64,000 nt of DNA from Gambelia wislizenii (GCA_030847615.1 JAUMIR010000001.1:288822187-288886186); one strand, 5' to 3'. Shown: positions 22,043 through 33,608, counted from the first letter of the stretch. A program made the numbers and translations. The notes: generated by a model from the letters alone, not told the origin.

Positions 22043-22889
22043 TATACAAACCTCCCAGAGTCTTAAGATCTACAAAGGAGGAGGGCTTTTTCTCAGGGCT
22101 CATCTGTTAGCCTACCATACTTCCCCTCCCTGCAAGTTTCCATAACTGGACATATTGGACACTTTGCAGGGTCATTTTGGCTGGGAGGTTAGGCAGACTG
22201 GAGATCAGTCTAAGGTCATGATGTCCTGTGTCTAGAAATATAATGGTGGAAAAGCCCAAGTTAGGATTATGCAGAAAGCCCCCTGAAGTAATGCTAACAA
22301 ACCAGTCATTAAGGAGTATGTGCTAATCCTTTCTTCCATCTTGGTCATTTCAAGCAATAATACAATCATGCAAACTAGTGACCTTCCCTCAACCCATACC
22401 ACACAAAAATCTCTCCTATACACCTTACCTGACCAAACATTAAGAGGTTTCTGCAGAACCATCAATGTTTTGCCTTTCTAGAACTAAAGCAATCAGTTGA
22501 GTTTTGGCCTCTTTTGTCTACCCTGTGAGAAAGTCATCCAGGCTTTGTCATAACCAGAATATCACTTCAGGATATGAAATAGAGTATAAATATTAGGGCC
22601 CAGACCCAACAAAGTGTGCCACAGATGGACTCTGTCATTCTTCCAGATTCTCTGTGACATTCTTTTTGCTGCAGGGAACTCTCCTCCTCGAGACTGGTAA
22701 CTATTACCCCATCTTCCCGGATCTCTCTCTATCCAACTTTTCTGCCTTACTCTACAATAGCCTTGTATGGTTCTTAAGAGTATATGTTGTGTATATTAGC
22801 ATATCCCCTGTGTTATTTCCAATAAAAATACTTTATTTTACATTAACTGGAGCCTCCTCTACAGTTAGTACTGGTATACACTGGTGAAA
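22043..22889. other. No feature recognised
   Basis: AT-rich sequence without recognisable repeats. Confidence 0.4.
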
Positions 22890-23290
22890 AGATCCCCAAA
22901 GTTACCCTCCTTTCACAGGCCTCCTATCTAACCTAATAATCCAGATCCAGACAGGAGGCCTGCAGTATGTGAGCAAGCCCCCCTGCATGTGACCAGCCTG
23001 GTTACATGTTGTAGGCCTGGTTCCTGGATCCAGAGAGTATGATGCAGATGGCAGCTTCAGTGATGGGCTGCCATGGCAACAGGGCCTCCTGTGGTCCCAC
23101 AAGGTCCTATCCATTCCTTCTGAAGAATGGCTTATCGGGCTTTCCCCTGTCTTTGCCCCATCTTTGCCCTGGGCATCATGAGGACTGTCTGGGGGGCAAA
23201 ATGGAGCAAAATCCCTGTGTGTTAGGACTGCAGGGCTCAAAGATGGGGTCAAGATGGGGTAAATCACCTGCCTAGAAAAGTGCCATCACC
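22890..23290. repeat. GC-richer block, possibly the 54207 repeat family
   Basis: The segment around 22985-23100 ('gtgaccagcctggttacatg', 'tggcaacag') resembles 54415-54505. The match is short and the ends are unclear, so this is a tentative call. Confidence 0.3.
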
Positions 23291-24997
23291 ATCACAGGCT
23301 CATTTGGTGAGGACATGGGAAAGGGCTTTCTTAGGAGCTGCTCCCAGGTGATGGGATTTTTTTCCATGGGCCCCCTTCCTGCTCTCCTCTCACCAGCCGG
23401 GAAAGGTCTTTTTGCTTAAGCAGGCATTTAATGTGTAATTGCTTGCAGGGAGGCTTCTTATTGTGGGGGAGTTGCTTTATTTTTAACTTTTTAAATGCAT
23501 TTTAAATTATTTTATACTGTTTGAATGTGATGATTTGTAATTGTTTTTAAGATTTTATTGTGAGCCTTTAGTTGATTTTTTTTTGTGAGCCACTCCAGTA
23601 GAAAGGCAGCATAAATTTTAACTAATTAATTAATTAATCAACTCTTACTAGAAATGTATTCCTTTTTGCAGTAACTAACACATCACTCTTACATTATGAT
23701 TGAAACTTTCCTCTGGGATAATTTAACTCTTTTGTGATGTAACTGTAACTTTTAAGGTTACTTTTATAGTTATTGGATGTGACCTCAGTTCTTGGCAGGG
23801 AAGGGACCTCATGCAGTTCAAGTGCTGATTCATGCTGATGCTTTGTACTTTGTTGTGGGTGTAGCTGACAATGAGGTAGATGAGAAGGAGATTATTTTGT
23901 GCAGTGGGTCAGTGACTGGTATCATTCTGATGTGTTTGTTAAAAGCAATTCAAAAATAACTATTTTAATTACTTTTAAAGGATGGGGAAATACATTTTTT
24001 TAATGTAACTATATTGGTTAACTTTCTTTGTCCGTTAGGGCTGTAAAATCATTGCTTTTTTTTTAAACATTGCTTTTCTAAGCTCTGGTGAGCTTTATGA
24101 AAATTTTAAAGCAAACTCAACTGTCCCTGTTCTTAAGAAAACTCACACTCTTGCCCTGTCCAGGCACTGAACACATGTAAGCGATGTGGGGAGCAACATC
24201 TCTATACGTTCCAGCCCCACCACTGCAGTCCTTGTTCTCCCCATCTTGAGCAAGAAGGTGAACACAAAAAAAGTTTCCACCTCCAACCTTGCCATTCAGC
24301 CTAGAAATACTGGAAAGAGGGTGGGGGTATATATATAGATGGATAGATATAGATATAGATACAGATATATTTGTGTGGTAGGGACAGCATGCATAGCCTC
24401 CATGCCCCTTCTGTGTGTTTACCTGCCCTGTCCAAGCCTAATCTCCTCCTCCTCCTCCATTCCAATGTAGAGCACTGCCATTAAAATAAAATAAAATAAA
24501 ATGTCTGCTCTTGTATTAAATCTCTGACATCCTAGTAGGGCTGGGTCAACTAGGCAGAGTGAAGTAGCAGATTTGGGAGATGTTGAAAGGCTAGCAAACT
24601 GCTCATTGTTTGATTTGTGACTCTCCTTTTTAAGGCCAGGCAGGGGGAGAGATGCTTATCCCATCTACTAAAATAATACAGTCCACCTTGGGTGCTATGC
24701 ACCTTGACCCAAGAGAAGGAGCCACTATTTGCTCATCCCTCTCAATCAGCAATTGTCTAAGGCTGGCCTTGTACCCTAGGGATCTTCTGAGTTTTCTTGT
24801 ATTTATGTGTGTTCTACATGGTGAAAGTGCTGCTGGACCATACCCGTTTAGATTGCGAGGGCTGAACTGAATATCTCACAAACTAGAAACAAACCAGCCC
24901 ACAATTCCCTAAATGTAGAAAATAAGATATGGATAAAGGTTCAAACCTAGGGATTCCCATGACTTGCTAGTTTTCTGTGCATACTTAATTTTCCCTC
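23291..24997. other. Non-coding with simple repeats and a LINE/SINE tail
   Basis: A tail-like segment at about 23560-23640 ('gagccactccagtagaaagg' then TTAA repeats) resembles the 3' ends of reptile SINE/L2-type elements. (GATA)-like repeats occur at about 24335-24372 and (AAAAT)n at about 24484-24502. No genes. Confidence 0.4.
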
Positions 24998-25005
24998 CCC
25001 TAGAC

Positions 25006-25153
25006 CAGCGGGTCCCAAACTGGTTCCCCAAGTATTTTGGACTTCAGCTCCCAGAAGTCTCAGCCAGCTCAGTCAACAGTCAGGAATTTGGGGGGCTGAA
25101 ATTCAAAACATCTGTGTTTGGGACTTCAGAGGACCAGAGTTTGGGAATCACTG
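25006..25153. mobile_element. hAT-like MITE, 148 bp, perfect 8-bp TSD
   Basis: Begins CAGCGGGTCCCAAACTGG and ends CCAGAGTTTGGGAATCACTG, so the ends are inverted (CAG...CTG with TCCCAAACT / AGTTTGGGA). CCCTAGAC is duplicated exactly at 24998-25005 and 25154-25161. An 8-bp duplication with CAG ends is the hAT signature. Non-autonomous. Confidence 0.92.
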
Positions 25154-25161
25154 CCCTAGAC

Positions 25162-25730
25162 AGTGGAGGCATTCAGACATATGGACCTACACACTGAATT
25201 GGCACACTCTAAAACCATTTAAATCATCATCATCATCATCCATGGATCTACTGTTTGTATGGACTAGTGGTGCTTATACCAGTCCATTTCCTAGCATTCT
25301 GGGGGCGGGGCTCTGGGCACAGTGCTTATATAAATTGCTTTGCTGGACCTCTGAGAAAACTTACTGCATCAATGGCTTTCATCAGTTCCTGGACATCTCT
25401 TGGGAACTTGCTTTATGCCACTTTGGACCATGGCCTGCCATATAGTTTGTTCAGTGGCAATCTTGTTAACATGCATCAGCTAAAAATATTTTCAAGATGC
25501 TCCATCTCCAGCTTCTTAAGTACATTGACCTTTAAGTTTACATAGGAGAGATCTCACTAGTCTGATAGCATTGCCTCAGCATCACCCTTACAGAGATAGA
25601 ACACTATTGCTATCCAAAGGAGCATATATGATGAGATGCACTGGTTTTCATGTGGCCTCTAGCTGAAAATGTAACTATTTCTTTAGACTGTAGCCCTACA
25701 CACATGCACACCTGATGCCATTTGATTTTG
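25162..25730. other. No feature recognised
   Basis: Unique-looking sequence apart from a short (ATC)n run at about 25226-25240. Confidence 0.4.
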
Positions 25731-26106
25731 GCATACCTTCCAACTGTCCCTATTTGACAGGAACAGTCCCAGTTAATCTTCTGTTATACCAATTTTTCAG
25801 CTGTTTTTAAAACGTCCCACTTTCTCTCTCCTCCTCCCATTTTTTTCCCTTTGTCTTTAGATTTCTGCCATTGGTACAAACTGAATTCAAAGTGTAGATG
25901 TAGTTTGCACTCAGTTAATTCATCAGGGGGGAGAGGAGAGGAGGGGACAGAGTCTTGCCCTTCCCAGTAGGCCCAAGCAAAAGCAAACTGCTACAGACTC
26001 TCCTAGCCTGTGTGATCTTTCTCATTAGTGACATTTGCCATCTTGATCACATGTTGATGTTGCTTGGCCACATGTGTTTTCGTCTGTGAAATGTTGGAGG
26101 GTATGC
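25731..26106. mobile_element. 'GCATACC...GGTATGC' TIR element, 376 bp
   Basis: Left end GCATACCTTCCAACTGTCCC and right end ATGTTGGAGGGTATGC are inverted. The interior matches 15395-15790. No protein is encoded. Confidence 0.8.
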
Positions 26107-26174
26107 TTTGGTGGTTAAGCACAGCTAGGTTTCGGTGGGGAACCACCAAGGAATACCAGGGTTCACCTGGTTCT

Positions 26175-26290
26175 AACGACGAATTGTGCCTGAAACCCTG
26201 CTGATCAGAATTGAAAATACTGGGCTAGATGGAACAAGGGCTGACTCAGCAGGAGGCAGCATCCTCTCTGTTCTTTGTATTATGTGAGGC
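26175..26290 (+). repeat. SINE 3' tail (tRNA-type, second family)
   Basis: 'tgaaaccctgctgatcagaa', 'tgggctagatggaacaaggg' and 'ctgactcagcaggaggcagc' are the plus-strand counterpart of the minus-strand SINE at 37612-37785. The tRNA head is missing. Confidence 0.5.
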
Positions 26291-26605
26291 AGAGGTGGGT
26301 AGGAGATAGATCATTTCCTTTGGGTATACGCTATCTACTGTAGATCTGAAAAGATTTCTGACTCCCAATGGATATTCCCTATATCTGGAGATCTATATCT
26401 GAAGATCAGTGTCCACCCCAAAATCATGGGGTGGAGGGGGATGATGGTAAAGACCTTCTAACATTGCCAAATGCACACACCAAATATACATGACTGGAAA
26501 TCTGCATGGAGGAAAATGTCTTGTCATAATTTCTCATAAGAGTCTGATACAGTTACACAAACGTCTATTTCCAAAAATGAATACAGTAATGAATTAAAAA
26601 GAGCC

Positions 26606-26820
26606 ACCATGGGGTAGTGGTTTGAGTGTTACACTAGGACACTGAGAGAACAGGGTTTGAATCCCCGCTCATCCACAGAAACCCACTGGGTAAACTTGGG
26701 CAAGTCACCTTCTCTCAGCCTCAGAAGAAGGCAACTCTCACCAAGAAAACCCTGTGATAGGTTTGCTTTAGGGTTGCAATCAATCAGAAACAACTTGAAG
26801 GCACACTGCAACAATGATTT
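26606..26820 (+). repeat. tRNA-headed SINE, full-length-like
   Basis: A-box zone 'ggggtagtggtttgag', B box GGGTTTGAATCCCC, conserved core 'cactgggtaaacttgggcaa' and 'ctcagcctcagaaga', and the family tail 'tagggttgcaatcaatcaga' to 'cttgaaggcacactgcaaca'. This is a pol III-type retroposon, not a tRNA gene. The core resembles MIR/CORE-SINE elements. Confidence 0.88.
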
Positions 26821-26824
26821 TAAA

Positions 26825-27563
26825 AGTAAATAAAAAAAGAACAGACCTCCTGTTCTGTTCTGTTTTATTGTTTAAATGAAAGAAGAGAGCAGCAAATCAC
26901 ATGCTACTCCCTGTACAATTTATGTTGAGTACCAAGAAACTTCAAAAGTAAGTGACAACAAAGGAAACAATCCATTACACAATCAAGGGAGAAAGCTTGT
27001 TGCTTGTAATAAGATATCAATATAATACCCACTATTGTCTTTTGGTAAATGCGAACCTCCAGTGTTCCTCAACCTCCAGTGTTCCACTGTCCTACTTCTT
27101 TATATATTTGAATAATATTACCATACTCTTTTTTTCTTTTAAACAATAGAGTCCAAAGAAAACTGAATAAAGAATATTTGCATTGATAGAATAGTGAGGC
27201 ACCTGTGATTGGATTGAAACTGGCTGCAATTTTATTGGTAACCTGGAAATCAGTAATTTAATAGCAATCAGTAGTTAGTTAGAATTCCAAGGCCCAATTT
27301 TTTATGATTTACTGAAAAATGTGCTTTATTTCCCAGTTTATCAAATGTAACTATAACAGTTATTTCTAGTCATTTCTTTGAAAAACAACCTGAATGCTAC
27401 AAGCTGCTAGACTGTGATAACAAGCAGGTAGGCCCTCTTTCTGTCTCCCTCAGTGATAACTCAACACCCACAACAGGGCAAGAATCACAACACAAGACAG
27501 CATTTGAATCATGTGATATGTATCCTGTAGCAATGTAAACATACCACTACTTAGGGTACAGTC
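26825..27563. other. No feature recognised
   Basis: AT-rich sequence with no identifiable repeat family. Confidence 0.4.
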
Positions 27564-27566
27564 ATA

Positions 27567-28140
27567 GGACTTTATCAGACAAGCCTCTCCAGGGGTTCTT
27601 TTGCTGGCATATTTTAAAGCATTTTTCTGCCGGCAAAATAACCCTTCCTACCAGACCTACCTTGATCAGCGTTCAAAAGCAGCCCCTCAGTGTGAACAGA
27701 GCATGAACGGAGCTCCATTCACTTCTGCATTTATGATCTCGCTGATTCTTGCAAGAAGACGCGAGTGTGGTAAATTTTAAAAAATACAAAAAACAAAATC
27801 ACATAAAGTTCACACAAGCACAAAACACTACACAACCTAAAAGCGAACCGGGGAGGTTCATAAAAACAGCATCCCCTACCTGGCTGTTGCAATCTCACCC
27901 AGAAGTGTTCTGTCATTGATGCTGTATTCATGTGAGCACAATAGCGCAAGGTTTAAAATGTCAGCAATACCAGCAAAAAAAGTGCCATGGGAGATCTATT
28001 GATGGCTTGGCCTGTCAATAAAAAAGAACAACTCATTTACATTACATGATCGTGAAAGGATGGTGTCATCTGATATGCACACCCTTTCATGTTTATTAGG
28101 CATCGTTATGACATCGTATTTGCCATATCTGATAAAGTCC
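27567..28140 (-). mobile_element. TIR element family A copy 3, minus strand
   Basis: Ends GGACTTTATCAGACA and ATCTGATAAAGTCC are inverted. ATA precedes the left end and TTA follows the right end, a one-mismatch 3-bp duplication. The reverse complement matches copy 2 in order, including 'ttttattgacaggccaagcc' and the 'cagatgacaccat' area. This copy is more diverged than the two at 626 and 7439. Confidence 0.75.
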
Positions 28141-28433
28141 TTAGTGTGTTTAAATTTTGCTGTTGTAAAAGGGAATCAGCTACAAGTAATTTGTTTTAAT
28201 TAGTGGCTTCCGAAGTCTAATCCATAAAGAGTTAGTCAGGTCCCTTTGGGATTAGTTGTGATCCTAATGGGCTTCAGAAAACTACCTAGAGGCTCGCACT
28301 TTTCAGTGGAACTCTATCCTGAAGAAATATCAACTAATCTTTCTTTGATTTAATGTTTCAGTGTATCCAATGCTAAATTGGTCTGTAGAGACACAAAGAC
28401 CTTGGGAGATTTTTATCTGCTAGTGATATTAGA

Positions 28434-28755
28434 GAGAGGCAGCATGGTGTAGTGGATTGAATGTTGGATTAGGAGACTGGAAGAGCAAATGTGGGCCATC
28501 TTCCGTGAGGACCAATAGGATTCTTAGCTAATTCTTTGAGGATTTTTTTCATCGTGTAGGCAACCCCCAGGGTTTGAGTCCCCGCTCAGGCATGGAAACC
28601 CAACTGGGTGACCTTGAGCAAGTCACACACTCTTAGCCTAATGGAAGGCAAAGGCAAACCCACAATGAACAAATCTTGCCAAAAAAAGCCTTATGATAGG
28701 TTCATCTTTGGGTTGCCATAAGTTGGAGATGACTTGAAGGCACACAACAACAACT
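28434..28755 (+). repeat. tRNA-headed SINE with ~75-bp insertion in its head
   Basis: A-box end 'ggtgtagtggattgaatgtt', B box GGGTTTGAGTCCCC, then the core 'gtgaccttgagcaagtcaca' and the tail 'ggttgccataagttggagat' to 'cttgaaggcacacaacaaca'. Between the A and B boxes, about 28490-28570, lies sequence not present in the copies at 26606 and 44812, beginning near 'tgtgggccatcttccg'. It is either an insertion or a gene-conversion patch. Confidence 0.8.
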
Positions 28756-29159
28756 GCTACAACAAGTGATACAGGATAAGAAGTTGGGCATTCCATGAAG
28801 AAGGAAATCTTGCCATACATTCACTGCCCAAAAACCCAAGAGTCTGGAAGAAGAAATAAGATAGATAAGCTTTGTGTTGGACTCTTTTTGAGACTTTCTG
28901 ATCCCAGTCTAATTTGGAATGTAAACTTCCAGAATGGAAGCTAGATTGTGGGCACACTCACTTAATTTTGAGGACAGCCATGCAAATCAAACAGATTGTC
29001 CTCCAGGTCTGCAAAGCCACCATTTCCTCTCTTGTCAGAAGATCCTCACAATAAAAACATTTGATCCAATTTTAGTAAACGAACTTCTAAAGTGAACATA
29101 TAGTAGATAAACACTACTGATGTGAAAAATTATGCACTGGGGTTGCTAAACTGTTTCAG
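28756..29159. other. No feature recognised
   Basis: Non-coding sequence between the SINE and the BovB 3' break. Confidence 0.4.
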
Positions 29160-30720
29160 TTATAATGGCATATGATGTTCAGCATACCAGTTAAACAGAA
29201 AGGTTGATAAAATGCAGTCTTGGCCAACCCCTTTGCCAGTTGGAAACCATCCTGTTTCTCCGTATTCTGTTCTAATAGTAGCCTCTTGTCCTAAGAAGAG
29301 GTTATGCATCAGGACAATCAAATGTTGTGGCACACCAATTTCTTCAAGAGCGATCCATACTTTTTCATGATCTATACAATGAAATCCTTTGCTATAATCT
29401 ATAAAGTACAGGCTGATTTTTTTAATTCTTTGGTGTGCTCTATTATCCCACATAAGTTTGCAATATGATTCCCAGTGCCTCTTCCTTTTCTTAACCTAGC
29501 TTGGACATCCGGCATTTCTCATTTCATATATGGTAAACGTCTTTGTTGTAGAATTTTGAGCATCACTTTTCTTGCATGGGAAATTAATGCAATAGTCCTG
29601 TGGTTACTGCAATCCCTGGTGTTCCCTTTCTGGGGATTAGAATGTATATTGAACATTTCCAACCTGTGAACCATTGTTTTGTTTTCCATATTTCCTGACA
29701 GGTTTTAGTTACAACTAGAGTAAATTCTATCTTTGTAGACTGATTTCTATTGGTATGCCATCTATTCCTGCTGATTTATTTCTCCAAATGCTCTGAGTGC
29801 AGCTTCCACTTCAGAGGTTAATCTTCATATAGTTCTTCCTTGAATGACTCTGTCACCCTTTCATATCTTTTATATAGTTCTTCTGTGTATTGTTTCCACT
29901 GTCCTTTTATTGCTACTTGGTCATCTAATGTGTCCCCCTGCTGGTTATAGAGCATCCCCACTCTTGGTTTAAATTTCCCTTTGATTTGTTGGATCTTGTG
30001 GGACAGGTCTCTTGTTCTTCCTTTTTTGTTGTCATCTTCTATTTCTCTACATTGATTATTACAGTAGTTCTTCTTGTCCCTGCACAGAAGTTGTTGAACA
30101 GGTGCATTCAGGGTTCTAATTCTATTTCTGTCAACTTTTACTTTTGCTTCCTGTCTGCCCTTAACTGCTTGAAGAGTTTGTCATCCATTCAGGCTTCTCT
30201 TTCTTTTTTGCTACAGATAGTGCCTTTTTGTATTCCTTCCTGACAATGTCCCTGGCTTCTGTCCCAAGTTCTTCTGACTCCTGGTCAATTAAACTTAATA
30301 GTGCACATCTATGTTTCTGTGGGGATGTTATTTGGGTTTTATTTTGGTGTGATGGTTGGCTTAGTGTTCTTCTTTAGCTTTACTTTAATTTTTGATATTA
30401 ATAGTTCATGGTCTGTGCCACAATCTGTTCCTGGTCTTGTCTTTGCAGAGAGAATGGAGCTTCTCCATTTTCTGCTTCCAATTCTATAGTCTATTTCATT
30501 TCTATATTGGCCATTAGGTGATGTCCATGTATACATTCACCTCTTTGGTTGCTTGAAAAAATGTGTTTGCAATGAACAAACTGCTGGCCTTGCAAAATTC
30601 AGTCAGCCGGTCCCCTGCTTCATTTCTTGATCCTAGGCCAAATTTTCCTACAGTCTTTGATTCTGCTCTGTTTCCAGTTTTTGCATTCCAGTTGCCTATG
30701 ACATAATAAACCTATTTTGT
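29160..30720 (-). pseudogene. RTE/BovB-type LINE fragment (EN + RT)
   Basis: Minus-strand translation shows the end of an apurinic-type endonuclease at 30536-30339 (YTWTSPNGQYRNEIDYRIGS and SAKTRPGTDCGTDHELL, with the catalytic-type SDH replaced by TDH). The RT core follows at 29453-29160 (FIDYSKGFHCIDHEKVW, EIGVPQHLIVLMHNLFLGQE, GKGVGQDCILSTFLFNWYAE). These segments follow the BovB clade of RTE LINEs. The zone between them (29460-30330) is full of stops and frameshifts. The copy is truncated at both ends and lacks the catalytic YADD segment, which would lie beyond 29160. BovB is abundant in squamates and known for horizontal transfer. Confidence 0.85.
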
Positions 30721-30928
30721 TGTGTGATCAGTTTCCTACTGGACTCCAACAGATAATTTTTCAATTTCTTTCCCTCCACTACCAGAGTTAATATAATTCT
30801 TAATATAACTCCTTGGGAAGATGAGTGTGTGTGTTCCTGAAGGGAATGGTGTGATTGTGTTTGAGTTCTGCACATGGGTTTCCCAGATACACCTGACTGG
30901 TCACACTGGAAACAAAATGCTAGACTAG

Positions 30929-31150
30929 GGCTGCTACCACACTGCAACAATAATGCAGCTTGACACTGCTTTAACTGTCATGGTTCAATGCTATGGAATT
31001 CTGGGCTTTGTAGTTTTGTGAGATATTGAACCTTCTCCATCAGAGAGCTCTGGTGCCACAACAAACTACAAATCCCAGGATTCTATAGGATGGAGCCATG
31101 ATAGTTAAAGCAGCATCAAACTGCTTTATTTCTGCAGTGTGACAGCAGCC
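30929..31150. mobile_element. Palindromic MITE, 222 bp ('tggaattctggg' family)
   Basis: Ends GGCTGCTACCACACTGCA and TGCAGTGTGACAGCAGCC are inverted, and 'caatgctatggaattctggg' pairs with 'aatcccaggattctatagga'. The two halves mirror each other through the centre. No coding sequence. Confidence 0.88.
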
Positions 31151-31465
31151 TTGGTCTGATTCAGCATGGTGTTTCTTCTATTTCCATGTATGGATCCATT
31201 TTATTTTCTCTTTTTTCTGTGTGTTTATGTTTTCTGTGTAGGTTAGCAAACCAATCCAATTGACAGGGTTAGCTAGGAAGCGGGAAAACAAGATTGTTGA
31301 CAAAGGAATAAGGAACAGTGTTTGTTATCATGACATAATACATTCAATAGACAGTAAAGAAATAGATGATTACCTTAGATAATGAAGAATACCTTTACAT
31401 CTTTCAGTATCTAAGGCTGTCATTTATTTCTTTATGAAAATAGACCCTCTTGAAGTTGGGAGTAG
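31151..31465. other. No feature recognised
   Basis: AT-rich unique-looking sequence. Confidence 0.4.
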
Positions 31466-31643
31466 TGTTGCCAAAGTGAAAATGAGAGGGTTTATGTACC
31501 TTTAATAGTTCTGTGGAAGAGGGAATTTCAGCAGGTGTTGTTTGTTACCTGTTCATGCGGACGAGCAACACCTGCTGAAATTTCCTCTTCTATATATCCA
31601 TTTGAGATAGAAAAACCCTCTCCAATGGTCAGTCTGGCAATCC
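31466..31643. mobile_element. Palindromic MITE with 'gaatttcagcaggtgttg' arms
   Basis: The central arms GAATTTCAGCAGGTGTTG and CAACACCTGCTGAAATTTCC are almost perfectly complementary. The outer ends GTTGCCA and TGGCAAT are also inverted, with GAGAGGGTTT / AAACCCTCTC between. The same family runs off the window at 63903. Confidence 0.85.
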
Positions 31644-31672
31644 TCTCTGTGTGTGTGCGTGCATACACACAT

Positions 31673-31891
31673 GTGCCTTCAAGTCATCTGTCAACTTATG
31701 GCAACCCCATGAATTTTATAGAGTTTTCTTAGGCAAAAAATACTCAGAGGTGATTTGCCACTGTCTTCCTCTGAAATATAGCCTACAGCACCTGGTATTC
31801 CTTGACAATATCCCATCCAACTGCTAACCAGGCCTGACCCTACTTAGCATTCAAGATCAGATAGAATCTGGTGCCTTCAGAGTATTTAGGC
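31673..31891 (-). repeat. 5S-rRNA-headed SINE, complete, minus strand
   Basis: 31781-31891 is a full-length 5S-like head in reverse: GCCTACAGCACCTGGTATTC at its plus-strand left matches the complement of the 5S 3' end, and CCATCCAACTGCTAACCAGG and 'gaccctacttagcattcaag' follow the 5S internal promoter region. 31673-31780 is the tail, complementary to the 'ggcaaatcacctctgagta...ggggttgccataagttg...acttgaaggcac' body shared with tRNA-headed SINEs. This is the structure known for 5S-derived SINEs of lizards (5S-Sauria). It is a retroposon, not a functional 5S gene. Confidence 0.85.
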
Positions 31892-32461
31892 CCTGGCAAG
31901 CCTAGGTGAATTTTTTTGGACCTAGACCACATCTATAATTTAAAACAAGGACAACATATTCCATACTGAGTTGTCCTCTAATGAACAGGTATTAATCTAC
32001 CTGTTTTTGAGTATTTCAGTTGAGATCTGCATGTACAACTGAAATGCTGAAAAACAGGCCAATCTGAAGGCTGGTCCTGGAGACAAACCATATCTAAGAG
32101 ACCTTGGAACAGCAGGACAGAAACACTGACATCTCCTAGGCTTCCCAATCTCTCTCAACAATTCTTGTGGCGCATGTGCACTATACAAGCAAGTGGCACT
32201 CGGGCTCCTCTGGTGGCATTGGGTTCAGAAGGCCCTGTAGTTGGTAACCACAAGGCCACAGAGGGGATCACTAACCCTTTGCTGGGCAGATGTTAAATGA
32301 CAACAAGTAATTTTAAAACCTGTTTCATACTTAATTGCTGCAACATTTAGGAACCCTGGCAAATGTGGTTCTCTGAAGGTTTACGGGCCCCTACTAAGGA
32401 ATGCTTCCTTTCTCAGAAAAGTCCGGTGCTCACTGTTGCTTGACTTAATGTGATGTCTCTG
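31892..32461. other. No feature recognised
   Basis: Non-coding sequence without a recognisable repeat family. Confidence 0.4.
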
Positions 32462-32689
32462 GCCAAATCCACACTACACAAATAATCCAGTTTTAAACTG
32501 GATTATTTGCCATAGTTCCTTCCTATGGAACTATGGAATCCTGGGACTTGTAGTTTGGTGAGACACTGGCACTCGTTGGCAGAGAAGGCTAAAGACCTTG
32601 TAAAACTACAAATCCCAGGATTCAACAGGAAGCAGCCATGGTAAATAATCCAATTTTAACTGGATTATTTGTGTAATCTGGATTTGGCA
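32462..32689. mobile_element. Palindromic MITE, 228 bp, 'GCCAAATCC' ends
   Basis: Ends GCCAAATCCACACTACACAA and TTGTGTAATCTGGATTTGGC are inverted, next to AATAATCCAG / CTGGATTATT. The interior has the same 'tatggaatcctgggacttgt' and 'aaatcccaggattcaa' halves as 30929-31150, so the two differ mainly in their outer ends. Confidence 0.88.
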
Positions 32690-33608
32690 GACAGGTTTCA
32701 GGCTGGTTTACGTTTGTCACACAGGTGTGTCCTTTTGACCAAGGTGAGGTAAGGTTTTGGCATGTGTAGAAAGCACAGCACATGCCATTATTTGTGCTGT
32801 TGTAACTAAAATGGTTAAATAGGGTCAACTAACGGATATTGTTGCCTTTTTTTTAATCATTGAGGAGGATAGTATATAAGGCAGCTGTTAAGCTTGGCTA
32901 ATAATTGTACCATATGTTGACAGATTCCCAGATGGTAGGCACCATTACATTGTAAAATAAGCATTTACATGGCCACTACGTTTTTTTAAAAGGTTACTAG
33001 GCTTTCTTTCCAAAGCAAAAGTTATAAAATGAGCTGATGGAATAAATCCCAAAAACTGTTTTCCATTTTATCACCATTTAACCATATTCCAGACTTGGGG
33101 GGGGAAATCCTTTTTTAAAAAATGACAGCTCCCAGAATCCTCCTGGCCATTAGTTATGCATGTGATGAATAAAGCTGCTGTCTTATGAATAAGAATAAAT
33201 AAAATACACTGGTGAGTGTTAGTGAGGACTCCCACACACTGTATTCTGGAAGATAGAAAGAATGGTTTGGAAAAAGAGTAAATTAATTCATTATCTGTGA
33301 CTTGAGACTTTAATTTGCATGACTCTTGATATATAAATTAGATCACTGTCTTGACTCATGTTGAATTATTCAAAATGCTAAAGTAAAATGTGTATTTAAG
33401 CCTCAACTGAACTATGGAACAGCTTAGGTTAAACATATATTGGGGGAGAAAGGTTGTACAAAAAAAAAAAAAAAACTTTATGCTAAGCCAAATAATGTAG
33501 GAAAGTTTCCTATTCTTTCCATTTTGTAGCCAACTGTACCCCCTGCAAAAAAAGCTTCTCTAGAGGATTTGGGGGGCCCACCTGAGAGAGGGCTGAAATA
33601 GGAAATAG
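32690..33608. other. No feature recognised
   Basis: AT-rich, with a poly(A) run at about 33463-33476. Nothing else is identified. Confidence 0.4.

Noticed and set aside
26606..26820. tRNA gene
   Set aside because: Only A- and B-box resemblance; no cloverleaf that closes, and the body and tail are repeated at 28434 and 44812 as a SINE.
31781..31891. 5S rRNA gene
   Set aside because: The 5S-like sequence is diverged and fused to a SINE tail, so it is a retroposon head.
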